A stretch of DNA of 64,000 bases, from assembly GCA_001247695.2 (NCBI GenBank), contig LGRX02027929.1:1-64000 (forward strand), given 5' to 3'. Position 1 is the first letter of the stretch. Every line of letters starts with the position of its first letter. Under the pieces are notes generated by a model. The model searched no databases and was not told the origin of the DNA. It was given only the letters and a program-made list of their open reading frames with translations. This document shows positions 1 to 10,845 of the stretch, in pieces. This DNA is from Cymbomonas tetramitiformis. Lineage: Eukaryota > Chlorophyta > Pyramimonadophyceae > Pyramimonadales > Pyramimonadaceae. Both the position numbers and the translations under genes were made by a program.

Positions 1-338
1 CCGTGCCTTCGGGTCCACAATTTCCGTCGTGAGCTCACGCGCGATAACCGTTAACTGCCCCATCAACATAACCCGCCTGATATCGATCAATGGAATCTAA
101 AACGTTGGAGAAACCCGTTTGAATCATTTTCGAGGCTTCGTGACATTTGAGCGTCTTCGATTCGGTGTTATTCGTGCCATTCGGTCACACCAACTTTCGC
201 TGCGAAATACGATTATTTGGGAATAGAAAACTAGTCGCTCGGGGAATAGGGGAATTTTGGCTTATCGGGAACAACTTTTCTGTGCGAGAGACACACGACA
301 GCCGGACGGGGTCAAATCTTTGAAAGTAATTATCTGCG

Positions 339-608
339 ACGGGTGCACCATAGAAAATAAGAGGCACCTTGAATTAGACGTGTTTTGGATAAACGGCTCG
401 GTACCGTTAAATATGATGGTTACAATCCTGAATGTCCGGAAGGAATTGTGTGATTTCACGGAAGTGTGTTTAGTTCTCACTCCAAATCCAAATTATGGGT
501 CAATCAGCACATGTTTTCTCAAATTAAACATCACTAATATGGGCATTTCTAACCGATTGGTCAATTTAAGAAGCCCAAACAACTTAAACTACTCGGTAGA
601 GCATCCGT
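339..608. mobile_element. MITE-like repeat, family A copy 1
   Basis: The left end reads acgggtgcaccatagaaaat and the right end is an imperfect inverted copy (gagcatccgt). The interior shares the ggcTCGGTAcCGTTAA-type block with a relative at 11.36 kb, and the ends match the better-preserved copy at 40.63 kb. It has no coding content; the ORF that crosses it is incidental. Non-autonomous DNA transposon is an inference from size (about 270 bp) and inverted ends. The copy is degraded and no target duplication was seen. Confidence 0.45.
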
Positions 609-611
609 ACT

Positions 612-1560
612 GCACTTCAATATGGGTTTTACTATTAGCTGCAATTCCAGAGCATAAACACACATTATGTTTGTATCGATGTATGTAACACATAAATGTA
701 CACCCTGTGAATAACTCTAGTGAAATACAGCATCAAGTCTCCGAGATTATAGCTGGAGGCCAGCACGGTGTTTGTGCCGGTTCCACACCTTAAAAAAACA
801 GGATGGCAAAAAATGCCAGGATTGTTGGTTGGCCGAACCAGGCTATTGAGACTTTTTCAACGAAATAGATGTCCACACAGAACAAAAACCATACTCTGGT
901 AGTTACTGCCGCGCAGTATTAAAAAACACATTTTCAGAAAGTGTGTGAAAGCAATGCATTAGGCTTTAAAAAAAGGGAGTGTTATGAGCAACATATGCAG
1001 TTTTGACACCTGGTGAGACTTCAGCTGCCTACTTGACTTAAAACTTGCGGACTGTGGCAGGTTGATGTGACTTTCCTTCCATATCTAAAAGTTGTTCGCA
1101 ACGCCTATGGCCCAGGTAACGGACATCTTGTGCTGCGGAACAAAACAAACCTGAACCCTCAGATCTACAGAAGTCCTGCAAGACTCCTGAGTTTACAGGA
1201 AACCAAGATATTTTCGTGCGCCATGAGAAAAATAGAACGCTGTTCCTACAACATAACCGTCAAAAGGTCAGCAACAACCTAGCGTTGTTGGTTGAGGGTT
1301 AAACAAGCCTGTTCTCACACATGTAGCGGCTGAAAGCTGGAAAAGTCAGTAAAGCGGCAAACGTCGCTGGAACTCTGATCCAAGGTATCCGTCGCAAGGA
1401 CACCGAATAATTGTGCAGCCGGCTCAACTTATTATTTAACAAAGAAGTGGCTCCACTGATCAAGCGGGTGGCTCGGCCAAGACGCTCAAAAAATAAGCAC
1501 GTGCAAACCATTACCAGCCTTCACAAAACTGTTCATATCTTTAGGTGCAGCGAAATTACC
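612..1560. other. intergenic, nothing recognised
   Basis: Noncoding sequence between the repeat and the 3' end of COX6B. No ORF here looks like a known protein and no RNA gene was recognised. Its distal part presumably contains the COX6B 3' UTR. Confidence 0.4.
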
Positions 1561-2901
1561 TTAATATTTTCCAGCCCACGTGCCCTCCTCACGCTGTTCG
1601 TTCCACTTGAGCACCTGTGAACACAAGGCAGTCCGCTACATTTTACAACGCGCAACCTCGCAGACGTCCGTCCTTCGCCAACAGCACAAGTTAGTAACAG
1701 CGGGATTTTCCGTTCTTCAGAGTCTAAAGAAGGTTAAAAAAGGGTTTCAAAGGAAGCTAACGGGAAACACAGCCGACAAATACCACGACATCAGAAAGCC
1801 ACATATCTACTGCAGAGTGGCAGGTTCTAACTTTCCAAAGAGTAAATTCTACGGAAGGGTCAGAGACAGCGTGTCCAGTGCAGGGATCATTAGCTCCGCT
1901 CGAGCTGTGCAAGCAGAAATAGGTCGCGGGAAAATGGTAAAGTGGGACACCAAAATAAAAAAAATACAGAAGCTGAATTGCACCACCAAAATATGGGGCA
2001 CGCAGCCGCCCATAGTCTGTAGGAGGGACAGTGCACACAGGGATTGCGTAATGTGAACGACTGGTAGACGATAGGCACCAGGAAGATTACTCACCCACTC
2101 CTGTGGGCAGATGCTGCGGTAGGCCTTGCCGAACTTCTCGCAGTCCGCACCAGCCTCAGCCTCGCACCTGAAGTGGCACCTGAAGTTAACCAACTTGTGC
2201 GGGGAGAATATGGAGACGAACCTTCGAAACTGTTCGTATAAGACCGGTTGGCTGAATTCGGAAACCTTAAAACAAAAAGGCGGACGGAGGAACGAAGCCG
2301 TCCAAGAAATTACTGACGAAAAGGAACCATCGAAAAAGAGGGGGAGAGGAAAGGAGAAAATCATTGGCAGCAATAATTAGACGGCGTTTGGAATCAGGTA
2401 TACTAATATTCGCAAAAACAGCCAGGCCAGCCCAGCCAGCAGTAGTATCGGAGCTTCTTAACCAGCCGCGGAAAAACCACTGGGAAAACTATTCCGCGTG
2501 GATATGAATCGGCTTACTTGTGAAACTCGTTGTAGCGGGTGTAGCAATGTTTGGCCTGGTTGGTGGTTGGGAAACGAGGATCGAACTTCGCGGTTCCAAT
2601 CTGCCAACCAAGAAAAAAAAGGCCATGCTGCTCGTTAGGTTTTTGCAAAGCTCGAGTAAATACGCCCCAACGAGTGCAGAAAATATCACCTTGATCTCAA
2701 TCTCTTCCTCCGCCTCTTCCTCCACGGGTTCGGGTTCAGCCTCGGCAGGGGCGGCCTGAGAGGCAAGAGACCGGTTATTTTATGGCAATAGAGAAAAAGG
2801 CACGAGCCGCAACTTGGCGGAAGAAACCATACCTCGACCACCTCCTCGCTCACCACAACTTCCTCCTCTACAGCTTCAGCGTGAGACACAGAGTTACCCA
2901 T
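1561..2901 (-). CDS. COX6B: cytochrome c oxidase subunit 6b (five exons)
   Basis: Small intermembrane-space subunit of respiratory complex IV. Exons on the minus strand are 2833-2901, 2690-2755, 2518-2600, 2095-2167 and 1561-1614. Every intron is GT-AG and the joined phases give 114 codons plus TAA. The N-terminal 45 residues are Glu-rich, as in plant COX6b-1. Next comes the family block FDPRFPTTNQAKHCYTRYNE, then the twin CX9C (Cys64/Cys74) and CX10C (Cys82/Cys93) motifs that form the CHCH hairpin oxidised by the MIA40 pathway. The C-terminal exon carries WNEQREEGTW. In-frame codons extend ten residues upstream of the chosen ATG (an ATG at 2931), so the start is not certain. The TAA terminator here shows that TAA is a normal stop in this genome. 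Family identity is from motif recognition; the exon joins are my inference. Confidence 0.9.
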
Positions 2902-5364
2902 TTTGTATGGAATTACTTTTGGGGAATACAATCTGAGGGTTCAACGATACCGTTGCCCGCCTGATTTGAGAAAAGGAAGATGGTCCAAAGCAGAAGAAAG
3001 GGAGAGTCTCTCGCATGTGTTTCTGATGGATGATCATGATGTCAACAGTTCAACTGTGTCATACCGATACGCCTAGAGTAAAATCTTCACGTTCAGTAGG
3101 CTCTAAAATTTGGAATAACTGTGACAGTAAAGAGCAGGAATTCAAGATCGAACCCCCCGGGTTCGGACCTCCCCGCTGCCTGAAAACGAAGTCCGGGGGA
3201 GGGGGGGGGAGGGGATCGTACCCCCCCGCTGTCATGGAGAGAGAGCGACTTTCGCCCCCCCATAAACTGGGGGTGACTGTCTCTTCCTGTGTCACCCCTC
3301 GCCCTGTGGTGTCACTTGCATCTTGCATGCCATCAGTTCCGACCGATAATAAAACCCCTAAGTTGTTTTATTATCTCATCGCTAAGACTGTGATCGATAT
3401 GCGGTTGAGTGGCCTCTGCCTCCCACTCGTTGTTTCTTCGCCCGGCGGGCTGGCCTGTATATATCCACCCTTTGCATATGATTATTTCGGCCTTCCCGTC
3501 TGGTTATGGGCTTGACCACTTGGTAGTGGTCACTCATCATTCTCGCATTCTCTGATCCCGCGACCACCTTGCCGGCTTCGTGCGGTACACAACGTCGCCC
3601 CTCGCGTCGTTGATCTTTTCATTTGGAGCGCCCCTTGCCCTCCCCACTTCTACGGAGCACCTCCGACCCTCCCAACCATTCTCCGAGCACCCCTGTCCTC
3701 GGTTAGTGCGCACCGTCGTCCGTACCTCACCAACACTTTCATAGAACAGGGGATATATATATACGTTGTATATATATATATATACTGTCAATAATAATAA
3801 AACATTTACGCTAGCAAAGGGGACAAAGTCCTGAGAGTGCGGTATCCCTGCAAAGCAGGCTAGTGAAAACACCAGGGGCTACTCCCTCTGCTATAACGCG
3901 CCCACAAAGGGGCTCAGCCCACTTTTCCGCAGGGTGACATCTAGAGAAAAAGCTAAGTGCTAGGCGATAAAAAACTCTAGAAGATGGAGAAGCAGCCATG
4001 GCCGGGTGGGTGGAGGGGTGGCGAACTGAGCGGTGGGGAGGGAAGTCGAAGAATTAAGGGGGTTTTTGGAGACGCCGAGGAAGGTGGCCAGGGTGGGCGG
4101 GGCGGAGGGGGGCCCCTCCCCTTGGGGAGACGAAACCATCTTAAATTGCAAGACTTTTGAAAATTATTGCAGGAGGGTTTGAAGGAAGTCGTTTGACTGT
4201 CGCACGGCTTCTGTTTCTGTCATGGTTTCATTGCTCGAGATGTCAACTGTATGCGGGTCCGTGTTTAAGGTGGTAGTGGTGTGTAACAGAAAAACGTCTC
4301 GCCTATTTTTGGTGTGTTGCCTACAAATTCTTGAAAGTTTTTTAAGGAGTGGTTTAATCTTACCACGGGGAACACCTATCGTGTCGAGGACAGTGCGAGG
4401 AAGACAGATACGCTGTCCGGCTAAGCTCGCTAGGAATCAAACTGATAATCTCATAAACAGTGTCTGGCCGAGGCTTTATGCTCTCGGAAACCCAGACAGT
4501 GAAGTAATGACTGTACTACTGTACAGTACAGTGCTAGGATGTCACGGACACGAGACGGAAGCAGGGTACTAGAATGTCCTAGTGACACAGTGAAAACGCT
4601 GAACGCCGTAGGGTTTGAGCGAGGCAATCGGGTATATCAAAAGATAGAAATGAATACACGACTCTCAGGCTATCTAAGCTCTGAGGCCGTCACTAGGCAA
4701 TCATGTCGTGTGTCACAGTCTAAGCTACCGAAGTCGAACTACTGAGTACAGGTAGGAAGTCACTGTACTGTCACTGTCACTGTCATACGTCATACGTGAT
4801 ACTGAACTACTGAATCTCAGCACACCACCTCGGCTGAGGTGGCACAAGAATGTGAAACAGGTAGCTAATGCAAACTAAGAGGTCCCCGTCCACGGATCAG
4901 GACAACATCAACCAAAGGGCCGACCTGCCGCCATCCCCGCTTCCGGCTAACCCTCTAAACCGAATGCTAAAGTACTAGTATATGCATGCCAACTAGGTGG
5001 ACTGCCACAAGGATATGAAAATAGTGACTGGTCTCCGCCAGATCTCGCTCCCCGATAGATACTCTCATCTGATGCTGCTCAGCTCGACGGTCAACCAGTA
5101 CTCGAGGTCATAGAAGATGTCAAAGAGGTACAGGATGTAGTCAAAGGCCAGAATCCAGTCAGATGTGCTTAAGGTCAGAGTAGAGCTGTCGGTGTCTAAG
5201 GTCTCATAGGGCAGGTCATAGGTACCAGTCTGTCCACGAACACAAAGTCCAGTCCAGAAGGGCACCACGTCAAAGGGCATCAATCCAGTCAGACCAGAAA
5301 GACCCCTTGCCCGACCGCTGCCGGCTCATAGGCCTGCAGCTCAGCCGGACAGAGGACCAGAGAA
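2902..5364. other. intergenic with simple repeats
   Basis: No convincing gene. It contains a polypurine/polypyrimidine patch near 3180-3270, an alternating TA run around 3752-3784, and a short run of gtcactgtcac/gtcatacgt repeats near 4755-4800. The small ORF at 5065-5283 (-) is rich in Leu, Asp and Tyr and could be a 3' remnant of the adjoining copia element, but I cannot identify it. Confidence 0.35.
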
Positions 5365-5365
5365 C

Positions 5366-6736
5366 CTAGGAGTCACCCGCACCACTGGGGTGCGGGCGGA
5401 TCACGTCCATGAAGGACTCGATCATGCTGATGATCACCCGCACCTTGTCCTTGAGCCCAGGAAGAGGCTTGGTGAAGATATCAGCCAGGTTGAGTAAAGT
5501 GTTGATGTAAACAGGCACTAGGTACCCAGCACACACCCACCCCCGAAAGCAGTGAAAACGGATCAACACATGCTTAATCTTGGTGGATAGCATGACATTC
5601 CTCAGAATGGAGGAGGCCGCCTGGTTGTCAATCATGACAGCCACCGGGAGCTCCAGCCTGGGAATGAAGGGTCCAGAGGTACCATACATGCCAGACCGCT
5701 GAGAGTGGTACTCCCGCGGACCGTCCTCGTAGCCCGTGCCATCATATGGTACTGGCACCGCGTGAGGCAGGGCATACAGGCTGCTGTCAGGAACAGGCTC
5801 AGCCTCCTGGTAGTGTAGGGGGGAGGCGGGGCCCATCTGACCATGACCCATAGCATGATTCTCGAAGAACGTGGCCGCCCTCTGCATCCAAGAAGTGTCA
5901 GCTGCAGGGAAGGCCGTAGACAGAGCCAGAGCAGACACACCCGGCTCCTGCTGCGTAATTCTGATAAAGCCGAACATCTCCACAATCATATGGATAGCAG
6001 ACATGGCCCGCTGCCCAACCACAGAGGCGGCCACATACTCAGATCCAGTGGAGGACATCTCAGCATCAGTCTGGCGGGCACATACCCAATGAAGGACCAT
6101 GCCGTTGAGGAATACAATGCCTCCCGAGTAGGAGAGGCACCCGTTCAGTTTGTCACGAGCATGGTCAGCATCCGAATACACCTGGATTGTGAGCACAGAA
6201 AGCGGTGCACTGGGGTAATAAGCATAACGGATACGGTAGTGCCGTGTGAAGTATAGATACTGAGCCACTCTCTGGAGTGCCTCCCAGGCCTGAGCCGAGG
6301 GGCATGAGGAGAACTGTGCCAGATATATGACCGAGTAATACACATCTGGCCTGGTGCACCGTGCAATCCACAGCAGGGACCCAAGCAGTGAGAGATACGG
6401 GGTGACAAGGGTGAGATCAGGGTGCTCCGGCTTCTGGATAACGAGGTTCACATCCATCGGATTGTGAAAGGTTTTGGCCGGAAGCTTGAACTTGGACATG
6501 AGCTCCTTGATCTGCCTGGTTTGGGACAGTGCAATGCCCCACCGATCATAGTCAACCGCAAGCTGCAGGACGGCTGTCATACGGCCAAGATTCTTGCTCT
6601 TGAATGCCGCCTGGAAAGCTGCCCAGAAAGCCTGGTGGAAGGCATCATCACATGTCAGCCCGAAGTCATCCACATAGACAGCCACGAAGGCCACGAACAC
6701 AGAGGTCACAATATAGTAACTATAGGCACGGGTCAT
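5366..6736 (-). CDS. Ty1/copia pol, C-terminal part: RT catalytic YVDD and RNase H
   Basis: Continuation of the copia polyprotein in a different frame from the upstream ORF, about 456 codons. Near the start, VAVYVDDFG is the copia RT catalytic motif. Next come the SLLGSLLWIARCTRPDVYYS block that follows RT, the RNase H motifs SDADHA, WVCARQTDAEMSSTGSEYVA and IDNQAA, and the terminal LADIFTKPLP signature of copia polyproteins. The ATG marking this frame is not a real initiator; it overlaps the end of the upstream ORF. Expression would need a frameshift, or the copy is mutated. An insert of about 100 residues between the two RNase H halves is unusually long. Confidence 0.85.
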   Translation of the reverse strand: MTRAYSYYIVTSVFVAFVAVYVDDFGLTCDDAFHQAFWAAFQAAFKSKNLGRMTAVLQLAVDYDRWGIALSQTRQIKELMSKFKLPAKTFHNPMDVNLVIQKPEHPDLTLVTPYLSLLGSLLWIARCTRPDVYYSVIYLAQFSSCPSAQAWEALQRVAQYLYFTRHYRIRYAYYPSAPLSVLTIQVYSDADHARDKLNGCLSYSGGIVFLNGMVLHWVCARQTDAEMSSTGSEYVAASVVGQRAMSAIHMIVEMFGFIRITQQEPGVSALALSTAFPAADTSWMQRAATFFENHAMGHGQMGPASPLHYQEAEPVPDSSLYALPHAVPVPYDGTGYEDGPREYHSQRSGMYGTSGPFIPRLELPVAVMIDNQAASSILRNVMLSTKIKHVLIRFHCFRGWVCAGYLVPVYINTLLNLADIFTKPLPGLKDKVRVIISMIESFMDVIRPHPSGAGDS

Positions 6737-9659
6737 ATGTGGACTGGGTGAAGTGCATTCCCTGATAGGTGAAGGACTTCATGAATTTGTTGGCCAGCTT
6801 CTGCCAGGAAGCACCAGCCGTCCGTAGCCCGTAGAGAGCATAGAGCAGCTTGGCATATCCATATCTGCCCTTATACATATACCCAGAGGGGAACCGCACA
6901 TATATGGGAACCTCCAGACGGGCATGAACAAAGGCCTGACTGACGTCAAAGTGATAGACCATAACCCCCATACCAGCAAAGATAATAGACAGGATGAAGA
7001 GAAGGCGGAAGGTGGGCAGGTCTGCTACCGTGCATGCGGTCTCAGCTTGGGTGTAGCCCCAGTGCCACGTGGCAGCCACGGCCATCCGAGCTTTATGAAT
7101 TTGGACGGGCGGTAGACCATCCCGTGGCTTCCAGGGCTTATTCAGCACAAAGATGGTGCTGGTGGCGATCTCACCGTCGGGTAGCACCTCCACCGGTTCT
7201 ATCTTACCCTGGTCAATCAGAGGCTGCACCTCCCCACCGGTAATAGCCTCCTCCCACTGAGCCCCATCAGGCATAGACAGTGCCTGGCGGTACCCACCCG
7301 GCAGTGGCAGATCAGGAGCTGCAGTGTGGTACAGGCGCTCGGCGAGGTCAGCAGAGATATGACAGAAGCTGAGTGTGCCGCTGGCCGGCAACGTACCGAC
7401 CGTGTCCTCTGGTGGGACCACATAGTGCGGAAGGAGCCACTGGTCCTGCTCCGGGTGGTCGGAGAAGGGAAGGTGGCAAGCACTGTGGGTATCAGGGAAC
7501 ACCACCAGACTGGCACGGAGGTCCATGGCATAGGCACGTGGGGCAGTCACATCACCGTAGGCCATAGGCCGGAAGAGCACCCCATAGGACCTGGACCGCC
7601 TCATGTCCGTGGACACAATGAGTGCCGGATACAGCGGATCACCGCGGGCCTCCTGAGCCTTAGCCAGAGTCCAGAGCGGGTAGTGTTGATTGACACAGTC
7701 AATGACCCTGCGGCGGTCCAGCCAGTGGACCAAGTCAAACCAAGCAGTGCCCGCAGGGTCAGCCATGACATACTGCTGGGCGGTGGTCCAGAAAGTGTCT
7801 GCTGAACCAGTGTCAAGCAACTGCACGGTGGCATAGGTCTCACCGTCCCGGGTGTCATAATAGGCAGCCACGGAATGGACTGTCACCACCATGTCAGTGG
7901 TGTAGTCCTTCCACGGCTCCGGCCTGTCACTGGGCACGGGTGCGGAGTGCTGCTCGTCGGGAGCGGGGGCAGGGAACGATGACATCACCTGCCCGAACTC
8001 TGAGTAGTTTCTGATGAAGTCTGGCCGGCCCTCGGAAACAACCTTGTTCCTCTCCAGGTCTAGTACCTTGTAGGCCGAGGACCTGAGGCTGATGCCCACA
8101 AACCGCCCCTGCCAGGCCCGGGGGGTCCGCTTCTTGGAGACCCCCGGATGGCGGGCCCGCATCTGCTGAGCATCCATGGCCACAGTGCACAGGGTGCCGA
8201 ATATCTCGATACGGGAGTAGGTAAAGTGATAGCCCATAAGGCGATAGAATGGCACCACGGCGTCCCGCCCATGAGGCAGGATATCCCATAGCAGGCAGGC
8301 ATGACTGTCTGCAAGAGGCCAGTAGGTGAGGTCCATACCGGCTGTCTCCAGGAGTGCACGGGAGACCGACGAGATCTTACCAATCACATATTCAGCCATG
8401 AAGTTCTGCCAGTGCAGGGTGGGTGACGACTGCAGGTGTTTGATGCCATGGTGTTTGTACAGAGCCTGTGCTGCAGGGTCACACAGCTCCGGGGCACAAT
8501 CAATGCGGAGAACCAGGCCAGTGCAGGCAAAGCCGTGATGAACAACATCTGCCAGGAACTGAGCCAAAATGAAGCTGTATGCCGACTTCTCAGCAGAGAA
8601 GTAGCAAAGTGTAAACCTCACAGTGAACTCCACAAAGGTCCGGCGGTACCTCGACCCGTCATAGCCAATAGGCGTGATCGGGCCTGTAGCATCAGCAGCC
8701 CACATAGGCCCAGGCTTCTGAGCTCTGTATCTGTCAGCCGAAGGGTGCTTCGGACTCGGCTGCACTGTCCGCATACGGGCACACACAGCACAGGCCTCAG
8801 CACAGGTCCTGTGAGACAGCAGCTGCTCCCGGGTAACTGTAGTGCCAGGCCGGGCGATGTCAACACCAAGGTCCATGAGCTGAGCCAGCCTGAGACCATG
8901 AGCATGAGCATATGCGGAATGGCACCACCTCTCAGGGGTGAACCTCATGGACGTGTACTGATCACGGTAGATGATAGCCACCGGGAACGGGGTACCAGCA
9001 ATGAAGACACGGTCCCCCCCGCCTTCCGAGCCAGCCGACTGAAGGGGCCGTCCAGCATAGGTGTGCTCACGACGGTAGCTGAATATGCCCTCTGTGCCAG
9101 CCGGATACACATGTAGCACCTCCCAATGAATAAGGTGCTGCCTGAAGGTACCGAGGTGTGACTGGGGAATCAAGAAGAGGAATACCGTGTGCTCGGGGTC
9201 GGTTGCAAAGTCCCGGTTGGCCTTCTTGAGCATCCGCTCACAGGTGAGTCCGTCAAAGGGCGGGTTGCCATATATATAGGCACCGGCCCAGAGGTGACCC
9301 CAGCAGGAATCAGACAGTGAATACCTGACTGGGCAGGTCTGGTTGTTACCCACGCCGGGGGGGAGGTCGTCTCCGAAGAGGGAGATGTCAAAGTTGTGTT
9401 CCCCGGTCTTGGCCAGGGCAGCAGGCGAGCCCTTCAGGAAAGCCCACTTGGCATACTCTGAGCGTGCCCACATCCAGTCACAGATCTCACCGGTGCGGAC
9501 ACGTGAGACAGTCTGGGTGAGTGCACTGGCTGCCCCCTCAGGGACCTCCGCCCACATATAGTCTGTGCCAGAGTCAATGATCCGATAGACACGGCCAGTA
9601 GGCAGGTGGGTGTAAGTGAGGGACACAAGGTCGGGGGACCCGAAGCCGAGGGAAAGCAT
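6720..9659 (-). CDS. Ty1/copia polyprotein with NPPF methyltransferase-like domain, integrase and RT N-terminal half
   Basis: 979-codon ORF. Residues 25-36 hold a protease-like IIDSGTDYMW, as in copia aspartic proteases. Residues about 58-235 resemble Dam/PCIF1-type adenine methyltransferases: W-rich start, EHNFD, then GAYIYGNPPFDG with the catalytic-type NPPF at 132-135, a hydrophobic strand ending in LIP (162-165), and PFPVAIIY. An HHCC-like pre-integrase zinc segment follows (H248/H252 region, CAEACAVC at 286-293). The integrase has D323 (ADATG), D387 (RIDCAPE) and E423 (MAEYV). RT begins with FDVSQAFVHA and YALYGLRTAG. No gag or zinc knuckle lies upstream and no LTR pair was recognised. 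The ORF stops in RT at STYDPCL, just before the YVDD block, which continues in the next frame. Integrase and RT assignment is firm; the methyltransferase assignment is inference. Confidence 0.85.
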   Translation of the reverse strand: MLSLGFGSPDLVSLTYTHLPTGRVYRIIDSGTDYMWAEVPEGAASALTQTVSRVRTGEICDWMWARSEYAKWAFLKGSPAALAKTGEHNFDISLFGDDLPPGVGNNQTCPVRYSLSDSCWGHLWAGAYIYGNPPFDGLTCERMLKKANRDFATDPEHTVFLFLIPQSHLGTFRQHLIHWEVLHVYPAGTEGIFSYRREHTYAGRPLQSAGSEGGGDRVFIAGTPFPVAIIYRDQYTSMRFTPERWCHSAYAHAHGLRLAQLMDLGVDIARPGTTVTREQLLSHRTCAEACAVCARMRTVQPSPKHPSADRYRAQKPGPMWAADATGPITPIGYDGSRYRRTFVEFTVRFTLCYFSAEKSAYSFILAQFLADVVHHGFACTGLVLRIDCAPELCDPAAQALYKHHGIKHLQSSPTLHWQNFMAEYVIGKISSVSRALLETAGMDLTYWPLADSHACLLWDILPHGRDAVVPFYRLMGYHFTYSRIEIFGTLCTVAMDAQQMRARHPGVSKKRTPRAWQGRFVGISLRSSAYKVLDLERNKVVSEGRPDFIRNYSEFGQVMSSFPAPAPDEQHSAPVPSDRPEPWKDYTTDMVVTVHSVAAYYDTRDGETYATVQLLDTGSADTFWTTAQQYVMADPAGTAWFDLVHWLDRRRVIDCVNQHYPLWTLAKAQEARGDPLYPALIVSTDMRRSRSYGVLFRPMAYGDVTAPRAYAMDLRASLVVFPDTHSACHLPFSDHPEQDQWLLPHYVVPPEDTVGTLPASGTLSFCHISADLAERLYHTAAPDLPLPGGYRQALSMPDGAQWEEAITGGEVQPLIDQGKIEPVEVLPDGEIATSTIFVLNKPWKPRDGLPPVQIHKARMAVAATWHWGYTQAETACTVADLPTFRLLFILSIIFAGMGVMVYHFDVSQAFVHARLEVPIYVRFPSGYMYKGRYGYAKLLYALYGLRTAGASWQKLANKFMKSFTYQGMHFTQSTYDPCL

Positions 9660-10200
9660 AACCCGAGAAGACAGGAGAGTGCGGCAGCCGGCTTTATAGT
9701 GTGAGTTTGGGAGAACGAAGTGGTCGATGGCTCCGTCCTGGATACAGACCCCATACGGGTCGTGGGAAGTTCGGTACCTCCAGAGCTCGATATTTTTCTG
9801 TAGGAAACTCCTAGGTACCGTCCATTGCCATCGTTATTTCCGATACCACCATCACGCGCACCGACGGGGGTGGGAGTGGCCCACGCGTGGATACCACCAT
9901 CACGCGCGCGAGAGTGCCCGGCGATGCGCTTCATGCCACGGCTGCAGGGGAGGGAGTCGCGTGGGCTTGATGAGCGGTAGTCGGGGGTTGCCCTTCCCAT
10001 CATCATCTTGATATGGAAAAGCGCCCGCGACAGGCGCTACATTTTCGGTTTCCCTCGTCGATGTTAACCAAGTTTATGGGGATTTTGGTAACGATTCGAG
10101 GATATTTATCCCCCCGCGCCCCCTTGGAGTTAAAATATTCAAGTCTACACAAGAATGTCGCCCGCACACTCCAGGATGACGTTTGATGTCTATGACCCAA
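9660..10200. other. region upstream of the copia element
   Basis: This is where a 5' LTR and gag would be expected for the minus-strand copia element. I see only a short tandem duplication (gataccaccatcacgcgc, twice, near 9842 and 9892) and no ORF resembling gag. No repeat of this segment was found beyond the 3' end of the element, so the LTR boundaries are undefined. Confidence 0.3.
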
Positions 10201-10202
10201 AG

Positions 10203-10845
10203 TTGGGGGAACCCAACTTAAAAGGGGTTTAAGTAATGTAAACCCAACTTAATTCCGATGGCGCTATCGAGAGTTGTAGGTACCGGATGCTATATTTTAT
10301 TAGCTCAAAATGACGGCGAAAATGTCCTCTTTCGCACACGTATATGCATGATTAGGCAAATCCAATTCATCGGTGAGAAAATGGGGGAGTGTGCGAGGGG
10401 GTGCAAATTTGTGTGGTATTTTCAAGGAATTTTGGGGGTTTTGATACCCATGCTACTTCAACGCATATTTTGAGGGTCAAGATGACCTCGAATCAAATTT
10501 TTGACACGACATTAGCGAAAGAGCAACTCGAGAACGTGCCGACATAGGTCCCCAAAATTTCATAGGAGCTTCGAGGAAGCCCCCACGTGCTCTTAAAGCT
10601 AAGTTGGGTTAACCCAACTTAACCAAAAATTCGGGAAATCAAGCACACAACCTAACGAAACCGGTCAATTACACCCCATATCCTTCGACTAGTCAAGCAA
10701 CACACATATCAACAATACAAAAGGGACATAGTGGATCATCGTCTAGCATCGCTTTGGTACTAGAATGTCGGTTTTCAACAAGATAATCGCCTCAGAAGTT
10801 AGCTTCTTAAGTTGGGTTAACCCAACCTAACGTTGGGTAATAGAC
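10203..10845. repeat. palindromic AAGTTGGGTTAACCCAACTT repeats
   Basis: The palindrome or close variants occur at about 10201-10222, 10239-10252, 10603-10622 and 10808-10830. The 10.60-kb copy is a near-perfect inverted repeat centred on GTTAAC. The spacing suggests short inverted-terminus elements or nested remnants of one family. No coding content. Confidence 0.5.

Noticed and set aside
257..688. 143-codon plus-strand ORF as a gene
   Set aside because: It spans the family-A MITE and has no recognisable motifs; coding is better explained as chance.
1849..2373. 174-codon minus ORF taken as a single protein
   Set aside because: Only its middle part is coding: it contains the fourth COX6B exon, read through into flanking introns.
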